Assembly: GCA_910584575.1 (NCBI GenBank)
Contig: CAJUBG010000047.1
Location: forward strand, 1-29,757
Reading direction: 5' to 3'
Source of the DNA: an uncultured Dorea sp.
Lineage (GTDB): Bacteria; Bacillota; Clostridia; Lachnospirales; Lachnospiraceae
DNA length: 29,757 nucleotides
Shown here: piece after piece, positions 23,131 through 29,757 of the stretch
Layout: each line of letters opens with the position of its first letter
Position numbering within the stretch: position 1 is the first letter of the stretch
Notes under the pieces: generated by a model
Seen by the model: the letters and a program-made list of their open reading frames with translations, nothing else
Database searches by the model: none
Told to the model about the DNA's origin: nothing
Made by a program: the position numbers and the translations under genes

Positions 23131-23505
23131 ATGAGTTCAGAAACAACTGCAGTAGCTGTACAGTACCGTTTACAAGAATGGGCCGCACAGATCAGGGAAT
23201 GCCAGAACCGTCCCGCAGGCATGAGTGTCATCGATTGGTGTGCCGGCCACGGCATTACGAAAGCAAACTATTATTACAGACTGCGCCGCGTAAGGGAAGC
23301 GTGTCTGGAAGCCCTTGCGCCAGAGGCTCCGATGCAGCAGATTGTCCCGGTAAACCCAGGCTTCCTACAGCAGGAAGCACAAAGCGGCAGCGGGATACAG
23401 CAGGGGCTTTCCGTTTCTGTAAATGGTTTTTCCATCCACGTAACAGAATCCACATCCATGCCACTGCTTGCGGCAGTCCTTAAGGCGCTGCGGGATGCTC
23501 AATGA
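23131..23505 (+). CDS. tnpA: IS66 accessory protein TnpA
   Basis: A 124-residue helix-turn-helix protein of the IS66 TnpA family, needed with TnpB and TnpC for transposition. The segment RLQEWAAQIRECQNRP and the pair IDWCAGHGITKANYYYRLRRVRE (about 40-63) form the HTH that is typical of the family. CGGAGG lies 6-7 bases before the ATG. It overlaps the start of tnpB by 11 bases (ATGCTCAATGA), the normal coupled arrangement. It looks intact. Confidence 0.93.
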   Translation: MSSETTAVAVQYRLQEWAAQIRECQNRPAGMSVIDWCAGHGITKANYYYRLRRVREACLEALAPEAPMQQIVPVNPGFLQQEAQSGSGIQQGLSVSVNGFSIHVTESTSMPLLAAVLKALRDAQ

Positions 23506-23702
23506 CGCCACCTGCTTTAAAGCTGTCTACATTGTCTGCGGCTACACCGACCTGCGCGCCGGGATGGACCGGCTGGCGGCACTCGTGGAAACACAGACCG
23601 GGAACCGGCCGTATATAAAGGATACCCTTTATCTTTTCTGCGGGAGACGCACAGACCGCATCAAGGGGCTTGTATGGGAAGGGGACGGATGGTTCCTGTG
23701 GT
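23495..23702 (+). pseudogene. tnpB: IS66 TnpB, C-terminally truncated
   Basis: Starts with MLNDATCFKAVYIVCGYTDL and continues through RAGMDRLAALV and RTDRIKGLVWEGDGWFL, the well-known IS66 Orf2 (TnpB) sequence. After WEGDGWFL the family normally goes on with LYKRLE-type sequence. Here it changes abruptly and the frame runs out of phase into tnpC sequence, ending at 23776. About 45-50 residues are lost. The deletion point is about 23697-23704. Confidence 0.88.
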
Positions 23703-24029
23703 TTCAATTATTCCCTGAACCAGGAGAAATACCTGAAAGTGTTCCTGGACGACGGCGAAGTACCGATGGACAATAACGCTGCGGAACAGTCCATCCGCGG
23801 ATTCTGCATCGGCAAGAAAAACTGGGTAATGATCGATACCATTGCCGGTGCAAAGTCCAGCGCCATCATCTACAGCATTGCGGAAACCGCGAAAGTAAAT
23901 AACTTGAAACCGTATGATTACTTTGAATTTCTGCTTACCGAGATCCCAAAGCATCTGGATGACCTGCTCCCATGGTCACCAAGCCTGCCGGAGAACTGCC
24001 GGAAGCCTGATAAGAATGAAATGAAATAA
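23703..24029 (+). pseudogene. tnpC: IS66 transposase TnpC, C-terminal fragment
   Basis: The frame from about 23700 encodes YSLNQEKYLKVFLDDGEVPM, DNNAAEQSIRGFCIGKKNW and the C-terminal SAIIYSIAETAKVNNLKPYDYFEFLL. This is the end of the IS66 DDE transposase, including the final catalytic Glu region (DNNxAEQSIR). The first 400 or so residues, with both catalytic Asp, are missing, so it cannot transpose by itself. It is out of frame with the tnpB fragment. Confidence 0.88.
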
Positions 24030-24076
24030 AAACTGGAGCAAATCTGTTTCTATACATACAGGTTTGCTCCAGTTTT
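24029..24076 (+). terminator. Strong hairpin at the end of the IS66 transposase fragment
   Basis: AAAACTGGAGCAAATCTG pairs with CAGGTTTGCTCCAGTTTT (17 of 18) around a 12-base loop, starting at the tnpC stop codon. The right arm ends in TTTT. A bidirectional terminator inside the right end of the element. Confidence 0.8.
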
Positions 24077-24081
24077 GTATA

Positions 24082-24104
24082 GGTACCCACTATCTACCGT
24101 TTAC
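24082..24104 (-). repeat. IS66 right terminal inverted repeat
   Basis: Complement of the left end with two mismatches, followed directly by the right target duplication TTTCTTTA. Confidence 0.9.
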
Positions 24105-24112
24105 TTTCTTTA

Positions 24113-24860
24113 CCTGCGTATCCTTGAATAAGCTTGCCTTTTGTAGCCAATAACAAAGCGCCTCTGAATTGTCCCTCTTTGCTAATTTCTTCATCCATAC
24201 GATTCTCTATTTCAGCTTTATTCAAAAACAGTTCATAATCCTCCATTCTGGTGGAACTGACACTGCCTCTGGTTGCTCTCTGAAAATTCTGCGAACCTGA
24301 CAGTTCTCGTAAAAGGTTCCTTGTTCTTGAGAAAGCAAGACAGTTCCTAATCTCCTGATTATTTACTACCTTTCCCCCTGATTAATTCGTTTGAATATGT
24401 CACATTTTACTTTTCCAGGCGTCTGTGGGTCAATAACATTTATGGACAACTGAGCCTGCTGAATACGCCTGACAAATATACTATCCAAACTATCCTCTTT
24501 TCTTACCTTTTCTTTTTTAACCAGATTTTTTAGTTTAAATTCATTTTTCATAAAAGAATGTATTACCGTCAATCTCTGTACTCCAGCTACAATCTGAAAC
24601 AATCCCTCATCATCCTGTGAAAAATAATATACAGGAATCGGAATCCTTAGAAGTAAAGATTCAATTAAATTTCAGATTATATGGATTCACTTTTTCATTT
24701 TTATCAATTTCTTCTTCCGCATCATCAAACCCATCTTCTTTGTTAATCAACAGATTCATCTTATATTCAAAAACAGCATCCCAAAATTTTTGTTCAATCA
24801 CCTCATCTGACTCTGTCAAATTTTCAGACTTATTCTTTATCTCTACATTTTTAATTGTAG
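24113..24860 (-). pseudogene. DUF262 (GmrS/ParB-like) protein, broken
   Basis: Three pieces in different frames add up to one DUF262 protein. Piece 1 (about 24860-24673) is an acidic N-terminus ending EEEIDKNEKVNPYNLKF. Piece 2 (about 24670-24369) runs IESLLLRIPIPVYYF, QIVAGVQRLTVIHSFM, FVRRIQQAQLSINVIDP and VKCDIFKRINQGE. Piece 3 (from about 24367) runs NNQEIRNCLAFSRTRNLLREL and FQRATRGSVSSTRMEDYELFL. The usual DFQRxxVW segment between pieces 1 and 2 is gone, and a one-base frameshift separates 2 and 3. The family's DGxQR motif reads AGVQR. After piece 3 the frame runs on (GQFRGALLLATKGKLIQGYAGK), perhaps from a different gene such as a serine hydrolase, until the IS66 target site. DUF262 proteins often act in phage defence, which suits the CRISPR neighbour. 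Confidence 0.75.
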
Positions 24861-24892
24861 AGGAAAAACTGTATCAAAAACTGTATCAAGAG

Positions 24893-25146
24893 GTAGCAAT
24901 TCCCTTAAACGGGTTTCTCTCATTTCTACTTGGTTGTCGATGACACGCCAGGGAAAAAAAGGTAGCAATTCCCTTAAACGGGTTTCTCTCATTTCTACCA
25001 ACAGAAGAGAAAGAAGGGTATTGGAAAGAAGAGTGTAGCAATTCTCTTAAACGGGTTTCTCTCATTTCTACAGCATAGCGTTGAGTGCTTACGATAGCGT
25101 ATCAATTTTGTAGCAATTCCCTTAAACGGGTTTCTCTCATTTCTAC
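24893..25146 (-). CRISPR. CRISPR array, four 37-bp repeats and three spacers
   Basis: Repeats at 24893-24929, 24962-24998, 25035-25071 and 25110-25146; spacers of 32, 36 and 38 bases. On the minus strand each repeat begins GTAGAAATGAGAG and ends GGGAATTGCTAC. The ends can pair (GTAG/CTAC), and CCC/GGG in the middle allows a small stem. Three repeats are identical; the one at 25035 has a single C-to-T change. Orientation with the cas genes, with the leader at 25147-25412, is inferred from position. The array is very short. Confidence 0.95.
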
Positions 25147-25412
25147 GGTATCCTCTCAGACCCCGCTAAAATCAAGGCTTCCCGCCCCCATTTTTGCAGG
25201 TATTTGTCTGAATATTCTGATATTAGTATTTTTCAGTCCATTTTTATGTCTTTTCAAAAATTGTACTAAAATAAATACAATCTTCCCTTCTAACTCTTAT
25301 TATATTTTACCATATCTCCCTTCTTTGCTTCAAGCCCAAAATTCTACCTGTGCAGCCACCTCTCATCTTCATCCTTCCTCTAAGTACCCGCACAGATAGA
25401 CACACTTTCAAA
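25147..25412 (-). promoter_or_regulatory. Gene-free AT-rich stretch, likely CRISPR leader
   Basis: 266 bases between the array and the primase-like gene without a supported gene. It is AT-rich, as leaders are, and lies on the side next to the cas genes. No promoter was assigned with confidence. Confidence 0.45.
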
Positions 25413-26240
25413 TTAAATTTCAATCAACCATTCATACCCTAACTCCGTCCGTCTACGGACAAGCATTCCCATCTCGATTTCCAGGCAATCTACCCCTGCA
25501 TTATCGTAAATCTTTTCCAGTTCCTTTTCCACTTTTACAATCGCCGCATCTAAGCCACGTTTCTGTTTCTTCATCTCCAAAATCTTTCCTGCAAGTTCCT
25601 GAGCCTTCTTATGTATATTAATCTCATCAAGAATTTTCCGTTCATTTTCCTTCGTCAATGTCCTACTTGTAGGAAGCGTAATTTCAGAATTTACATGATT
25701 CGACAATGCGATTGCATGAAGCACTGGCGACGGATAACAGTTCTTACTCCGTTTAAAAGTACAACTGCATCCATATTCTGCTGTTATCTGCTTGTACTGC
25801 TCCCGTAGTTTAATACAACTGACCGGCTTTGCCGGAATTCGCTGGATAAACTTATCCGTCACATTATACTGATAATTTAGCGTATGTGACATAATCGTAT
25901 GGACGAACTCATGCCCTTCTGCTCCTAGATGCCCAAATACATACAACACAGACAGCCTTTCTGCATGTGTGAGATAACCTGTTTTCATCGCCTTCATGCA
26001 AAGATAACGCATTAGGTTGCATTTGTGCAGAATCTCTTCTACATTCTCATCCAATTCTCCAAAGATTTCCAGATTATCATCCACCGTTTTATCCTGAACC
26101 TTATCTTTCATTCCTGAATTTTTTGCCAGAACCTTCTTTACCGCATTTAATGTATTCTTAGAGAGACTGTCAAGAAAATCATCCAAATCCGTGACCGGAC
26201 TGCCATCCCATGATATAAAGTACGACTGTTCCGTTTCCAT
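25413..26240 (-). CDS. C-terminal part of a CRISPR-associated primase-polymerase-like protein
   Basis: 275 residues from the ATG at 26240. The reading frame is open further up to 26315 and contains LSTAQKLRHIFAGREDIFS, which looks like the start of AEP-type primase domains (LFRGRxDxYA). It then jumps at METEQ/SYFISWDGSPVTDLDDFLDSL to what resembles the region after the AEP catalytic core. The core with its catalytic Asp residues is absent. The remainder has HAERLSVLYVFGHLGAEG, FVHTIMSHTLNYQYNVTDKF and a Cys cluster (Cys74, 81, 142, 158, 160, 168; CSCTF, NCYPSPVLHA) suited to a metal or Fe-S site, then a coiled coil (about 205-255). It is in the same frame as the RT, separated by one TAA. CRISPR-associated primase-polymerases are known beside cas1 in type III loci; the match is from memory of the family. 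Confidence 0.6.
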   Translation of the reverse strand: METEQSYFISWDGSPVTDLDDFLDSLSKNTLNAVKKVLAKNSGMKDKVQDKTVDDNLEIFGELDENVEEILHKCNLMRYLCMKAMKTGYLTHAERLSVLYVFGHLGAEGHEFVHTIMSHTLNYQYNVTDKFIQRIPAKPVSCIKLREQYKQITAEYGCSCTFKRSKNCYPSPVLHAIALSNHVNSEITLPTSRTLTKENERKILDEINIHKKAQELAGKILEMKKQKRGLDAAIVKVEKELEKIYDNAGVDCLEIEMGMLVRRRTELGYEWLIEI

Positions 26241-26315
26241 GCTGAATATATCCTCACGCCCCGCAAAGATATGCCGTAATTTTTGTGCCGTTGAGAGGTT
26301 ATATGTAACAACATC

Positions 26316-27182
26316 TTATTTATCTTCCGGAATATGGTACATATTCCCTGCCACTTTTACTCTGTTTTCCTGCTGAATCTGCTCACTCTTCTGCATCCAG
26401 AAAGAGGCTTTTTCATACTCGCCTCTATCCGTATATGATTGCATGATTTCAATAGATATATCATCTGATTCCTTCACCATCATCTTACGGTAATATATCA
26501 GCAACTCGTCTATTTCTTTTTCGATTGGTTGGATTTTACCGTTCCAAATCTGATAATATTGCTCATATTCCAACAATTCCATCTGCTTCCGTCCGGTAGT
26601 TTCCCATATCTTAGCCGGATACAGAGCAATATCTTTGTAAATATTTAAGACTAGCGTTCGCCGTTCCTCCAACTCATCCAGATATTTTTCCTGGGGATGT
26701 GCAGCATAGACCAACGCCATGTACTCGAATATAGATTCCGTTTTCCGTTTTTCCCGAAAATACTGTTCCCAACCGCCTACAATCTCCAACGCTTTTTTCA
26801 TTTTGTCTTCCAACAATAATTCTGGAGATGTCAGCCACATTATCTCTAATCTATCCTGCAATCCCTGAATCGCTTTTGCCGGGATAGATTTACCCTCAAG
26901 GGAAAAATGATAACCGAGCATATCAATTCCGTTTTCAAGCGGCACGCAGTACGTCTTTGACTCGTTCACTCTAAGTCCCAAATTTCCAAGACGCACCCTT
27001 ATCTCGGCTAAATAGCCAAGCAATTTCTCCTTGTTGTCGCCAAGCAATAGCATATCATCTGAATATCTTACAAAATAGCCTTCCAGACCTGTCATCCACT
27101 GATCGAATTCCATCATATACACGTTTGAAATTATGGGTGAGATTCCTGAACCCTGGTAGATTCCCCTTCTTTTTTCTGCCAA
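26316..27182 (-). pseudogene. CRISPR-associated reverse transcriptase, N-terminal half missing
   Basis: Residues 1-288 (from TTG 27182) begin directly at RT motif 4 (RGIYQGSGISPIISNVYM). Motif 5 follows (FVRYSDDMLLLG with the YxDD pair Asp42-Asp43), then motif 6 (LGLRVNESKT) and motif 7 (GIDMLGYHF). A helical thumb-like and linker region comes next (about 95-288). Motifs 0-3, including the first catalytic Asp, are absent, so it cannot be an active polymerase by itself. ATG at 27196, overlapping the cas1 stop and preceded by GGGAGAGGGAGA, opens a different frame (MYIESWQKKEG). It could be the original RT start, joined to motif 4 by an out-of-frame deletion. It is in frame with the primase-like sequence downstream, with one TAA between, which suggests an ancestral RT-primase fusion. 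Confidence 0.8.
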
Positions 27183-27185
27183 CTC

Positions 27186-28166
27186 TCAATGTACATTCTC
27201 CCTCTCCCAACTGTAAGGTGTGTATTCTTCACCTTTGCATATTGCTTTCTTTAACTGCGCTGCCTGCTCTCGCATCCTGTTCCGAAACGAATTTCTCTTT
27301 ACCCATTTTTCATATTCCGTACAGAACTTACGGAAACCGTCTTCATTTAATACAACGCCTCCTTCGTCCGGGAACTCGAAATCGTATTTTCCTATCATGT
27401 GTTTATTAAACAACAGCAGTACAAACCTGTCTATCATCGGCTGCCGGAATTCTTCTATCATGTCCAGTGCAAGGGATTTCCTTCCATACCTGATTCCGTG
27501 CAGGAATCCAAGATATGTCTCGAAAGATTCCGCATCCAGCATACTGCACATTTCCTTTGTCAAAAATGTATACGCAAGGCTAATCATTACATTTACCGGA
27601 TCCTTAGGCGGTCTCCGGTTCCTTCCGTGAAACTGGAAATCGCATTTTAACATTGCGCCAAACGCACCAAAATAGATGTTACTACAGATTCCTTCTACTC
27701 CCAGCACTTCATTTGGCGTCGCTTTATCGGACAAGGTCTTTAGGTGTCTCTCCATCTGCTCCAAATCGTTCTTCCAATCATGAACACTGTTCTCCCATCG
27801 ATGATTTCGGACAAGTGCCATCTGGTTTTGAATCTTATTCCTAACGATAATCTTCGCCATATTTAATCGTTTTTCTTCATCCAGATTAAATCCATACTGC
27901 TGGAATCTTAGGAAAATATTTTTAGAGGCTTCCGCCGCCGCATGGCCAAGATACTTTTCTGAATAAGAAAAGTATCTTACATCTACCCCCTGTTCCATCA
28001 GCATATGCAATGCCTGCGCCGTAATCTGGACGTTACCGATCAGCGCAAGGTTCTCCATCTGTATCAAAGGTATTTCCAACAAAGTGCCGGATCCTTTGGA
28101 TATGATGATTCGTTCTCCCCTTTTCTGAATCATCGCGCCCTGTTCTTTCACATATATCACAGCCAT
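27186..28166 (-). CDS. cas1: CRISPR-associated endonuclease Cas1
   Basis: Integrase of CRISPR adaptation, 326 residues, of the size seen in type II/III Cas1 proteins. The N-terminal beta domain (about 1-80; GTLLEIPLIQMENLALIGNVQITAQAL) leads into the helical catalytic domain with the metal ligands Glu158 (LGVEGICSNIYF), His223 (GFLHGIRYGRKSLALDM) and the acidic residues of DMIEEFR (235-241). The frame is intact. The ATG overlaps the stop of the preceding CARF-HEPN gene (TAATG), so translation would be coupled. The stop overlaps a possible RT start. Cas2 is not in the window. It is the only apparently undamaged cas gene here. Confidence 0.95.
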   Translation of the reverse strand: MAVIYVKEQGAMIQKRGERIIISKGSGTLLEIPLIQMENLALIGNVQITAQALHMLMEQGVDVRYFSYSEKYLGHAAAEASKNIFLRFQQYGFNLDEEKRLNMAKIIVRNKIQNQMALVRNHRWENSVHDWKNDLEQMERHLKTLSDKATPNEVLGVEGICSNIYFGAFGAMLKCDFQFHGRNRRPPKDPVNVMISLAYTFLTKEMCSMLDAESFETYLGFLHGIRYGRKSLALDMIEEFRQPMIDRFVLLLFNKHMIGKYDFEFPDEGGVVLNEDGFRKFCTEYEKWVKRNSFRNRMREQAAQLKKAICKGEEYTPYSWERENVH

Positions 28167-29664
28167 TATGCTTCCCTCATTCCTGGTGCATAATACTGCG
28201 ATTTCAACGGATTGATCCATTGTATATTTTTACAGTATTCATTGTAATTAATTTTCTCTATGCTGCAGAACTTCTCGAACATCTCGATGACGAATTTGCG
28301 GAATTTATCAAAATCCTGGTATCCTACAGGCCCCAGACCATGCGCAAATATGGAATTGTTCCTCAAAAATACCATTGCACGAATCCTCCTTAACTTATCA
28401 ATACCGCGCTTTCCCTCCTCTGACACGATGGGGTCTCCCAATGCAAGAAGTAATATGAAGCCTTCCAGTAATGAAATCTGTTCTGGAAGGTAACTACTGC
28501 CCTTTCCAAATAGTATTTTCTTTATATCCTGTACCTTCTTTTTTAAGAGGTCGTATTGAGCATTAGAAGACAGACCTTTAAATTCTGGCGTATTTTCAGT
28601 ATTATACCTAATCTCACTATACTCCATTCTAGAAACATACAGATTATAGATTGCCAGCCGCCTTTGCTCTATCATTTCTTACAACCGGTAAAATAGCAAG
28701 GTAGACATATCGTACTTCTCTTGCTGCTCTCGTATATTTCCATTTTGGTACATGGTAAACATCAGGGCAGTAATCAATTCTTTGCTTTTTAATATATCCA
28801 TGTTCTTACGTTCTCTGACCAACACCGGAATCTTATGCAGTAATTCCAATATTTTTTCCTGTTTCTCCAGTCTTTCTCAGAAATCCATGATTAGGAAGGT
28901 CTTGTGCATCTTTCTATCACGACGCAGTTGACGATTTAGTATGGTGATATTCTGATATGCAGGAATAAAATCCAGGGCGTCCCACGCTTCGTAAGTCTCG
29001 GCAAGCAGGTATACGAAATTTAATTGCTGGCGGGTATTGGGATCTGGTATATTTTCTTTCAGTACTGCCAGTTTCTCTTTCGCTCCTGCATAATTATGTT
29101 TTTCAAATAGGGCAAATGCTTTCTCGATTTCTAAATCTCCAAATACTGCAAGGGGGTTATTGATATAGAAAAGTGTCTCTGAACCAGGGTTCGGCTTTCT
29201 GAAATCAGCCAGATAATCGTTTGTTCCTACGTAGACAAGTTGTATGTCAATCACTGCTCCCGTCATCGCTGCCGCTGCTGACATTGCCTTTGTGCCGCCG
29301 GTGATGTCAATGTACATCTTCTCAGGCTTTTTCCATTCCAAATAATATCGCTTAATCTCTCTATAGCACAATATTGGACAATCTTATTCAGAATCTTTTC
29401 GGTCTGTTCTGTATAGAGGAATAAGATTCTTTTTGGTAAAAAAAGTCTGAGGTTCAGCTCAATTGGTTCGCAGGAGGTTCCCACGGATATTACAAAATAT
29501 TCTGCTTTTTCATAAACCTGTTTTTTGTTCTTTTTAATGAATTCTGCTTCTATCAGAGCCATGAGTTTGTTCTCATAGAATTCATCGGCTTGTCTGCGTT
29601 GCTCTGGAGTCTTTCTCTCCATTTACATCCATTCTTCCGTCATCTTTTTTAGATCTTTTTTCAT
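28166..29664 (-). pseudogene. CARF-HEPN ring-nuclease-type effector (Csm6-like, Cas02710), broken
   Basis: Once one protein of about 490-500 residues, now interrupted at four places. MKKDLKKMTEEWM from an ATG at 29664 (GAGG 7 bases upstream) ends in TAA at 29623-29625. The frame resumes with RRQADEFYENKLMALIEA, YFVISVGTSCEPIELNLRLF. A one-base shift near 29370 leads to YIDITGGTKAMSAAAAMTG, the CARF motif that binds cyclic oligoadenylate. A second shift near 28880 leads to LEKQEKILELLHKIPVLVRE and QQEKYDMSTLLFYRL. A TAA follows at 28679-28681, and the frame continues MIEQRRLAIYNLYVSRMEYS to the HEPN RNase motif RNNSIFAHG (R-x6-H). It would have been a cyclic-oligoadenylate-activated RNase of type III systems. 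Cas1 begins at its stop. Confidence 0.8.
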
Positions 29665-29689
29665 TGGTGTACCTCTTTCTTTTGGTTTT

Positions 29690-29718
29690 ATTATTTGATC
29701 GACTTGGTACTATGTCAA
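29690..29718 (-). promoter_or_regulatory. Promoter of the cas locus
   Basis: On the minus strand a perfect TTGACA and AATAAT are separated by 17 bases, about 25 bases before the start of the CARF-HEPN gene. A near-dyad of AAGAAAAGT with ACTTTTTCTT overlaps the upstream side (about 29715-29750), possibly an operator. Because this promoter lies here, the operon begins with the CARF-HEPN gene. Confidence 0.6.
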
Positions 29719-29757
29719 GAAAAAGTACAAGTTAAAAGTGAACTTTTCTTACAACAT

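Larger units (their letters stand above)
23008..24104 (+). mobile_element. IS66-family element, internally deleted, with intact ends
   Basis: A 1,097-bp element with 23-bp terminal inverted repeats: GTAAACGGTAGATAGTTCGTACC-type at 23008-23030 and its complement with two mismatches at 24082-24104. It is flanked by a perfect 8-bp target duplication (TTTCTTTA at 23000-23007 and 24105-24112), the usual size for IS66. Inside are tnpA, the first two thirds of tnpB, and the last part of tnpC. The full-length family is about 2.5 kb, so roughly 1.4 kb is missing between tnpB and tnpC. The matching duplication shows that the insertion itself is undisturbed. Confidence 0.93.

Noticed and set aside
24113..24200. 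Serine hydrolase (beta-lactamase-like) N-terminus at the end of the DUF262 remnant
   Set aside because: GQFRGALLLATKGKLIQGYAGK is suggestive only. The reading frame on the other side of the IS66 insertion does not continue the family and soon stops.
24617..24943. Plus-strand open frame beside the CRISPR array
   Set aside because: It runs antisense through the DUF262 remnant and into the first CRISPR repeats, has no ribosome site and low-complexity Ser/Phe-rich content; a shadow frame.
24893..25146. Assignment of the repeat to Cas12a-type arrays because of the TTTCTAC-like end
   Set aside because: Length and sequence otherwise do not match the AATTTCTACTNTTGTAGAT pattern, and the neighbouring genes (Cas1, RT, primase, CARF-HEPN) are of type III character.
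29263..29370. C-terminal tail of the first CARF-HEPN piece (SLRRCTLTSPAAQRQCQQRQR)
   Set aside because: The other frame of the same bases encodes the conserved CARF motif DITGGTKAMS, so this tail is a product of the frameshift.
26316..29625. Recoding (stop-codon readthrough) as an explanation for the in-frame stops in the cas locus
   Set aside because: Three of the stops are TAA, the least leaky codon. Frameshifts and core deletions occur in the same genes, so decay is simpler. No readthrough-type structure was seen.

Overview
The window looks like chromosome from a low-to-mid GC Firmicute, most likely a gut Lachnospiraceae-type Clostridium (inference). The evidence is strong AGGAGG-type ribosome sites, MurT/GatD, TPM and SPFH/zinc-ribbon proteins, GHKL/LytTR signalling and Firmicute-type FtsX exporters. 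A conserved, denser envelope/signalling core (about 0.7-20.2 kb) is bordered by AT-richer accessory DNA (1-0.6 kb and 20.2-29.8 kb).

Layout. (1) 46-577: a type II toxin-antitoxin pair, YoeB-like toxin with a RelB/DinJ-like antitoxin. (2) 667-3779: an ABC exporter (ATPase plus FtsX permease), and 4795-6743: an OmpR-type regulator and histidine kinase that probably control it. Between them, on the opposite strand, lie a broken XRE repressor remnant with its likely operator and an intact Uma2-family nuclease gene. (3) 6812-12720: a co-directional envelope set in the order SPFH/zinc-ribbon protein, small lipoprotein, zinc-ribbon membrane protein, TPM-domain protein, MurT, GatD. MurT/GatD amidate lipid II. 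A 21-bp-spaced direct repeat in front of the set is a candidate LytTR-type operator. (4) 12821-20166: two signalling pairs around a secreted, membrane-anchored repeat protein. One is a GHKL kinase plus LytTR regulator. The other is a 7TM-type kinase plus a fusion regulator (REC-LytTR-REC-winged helix) whose first half is a paralogue of the LytTR regulator.

(5) 20343-24900: accessory genes. These are a HEPN protein with the decayed start of its nucleotidyltransferase partner, a HAD hydrolase, and a methyltransferase gene between two copies of a 20-bp repeat. They are followed by an internally deleted IS66 element with perfect 8-bp target duplication and a broken DUF262 gene. (6) 24893-29718: a CRISPR array of four 37-bp repeats and a minus-strand cas locus. 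The locus encodes a CARF-HEPN (Csm6-like, Cas02710-type) gene broken by stops and frameshifts, an apparently intact Cas1, a reverse transcriptase missing its N-terminal half, and the C-terminal part of what looks like a CRISPR-associated primase-polymerase. Cas1, RT and primase are all in one reading frame, separated only by single stop codons.

The most interesting content is this eroded Cas1-RT-primase adaptation module with its CARF-HEPN partner, and the LytTR/OmpR fusion signalling locus with its candidate operator. A recurring theme is loss of gene cores while both ends survive (MNT, IS66 tnpB/tnpC, DUF262, RT, primase, XRE). No tRNA or rRNA gene was recognised.
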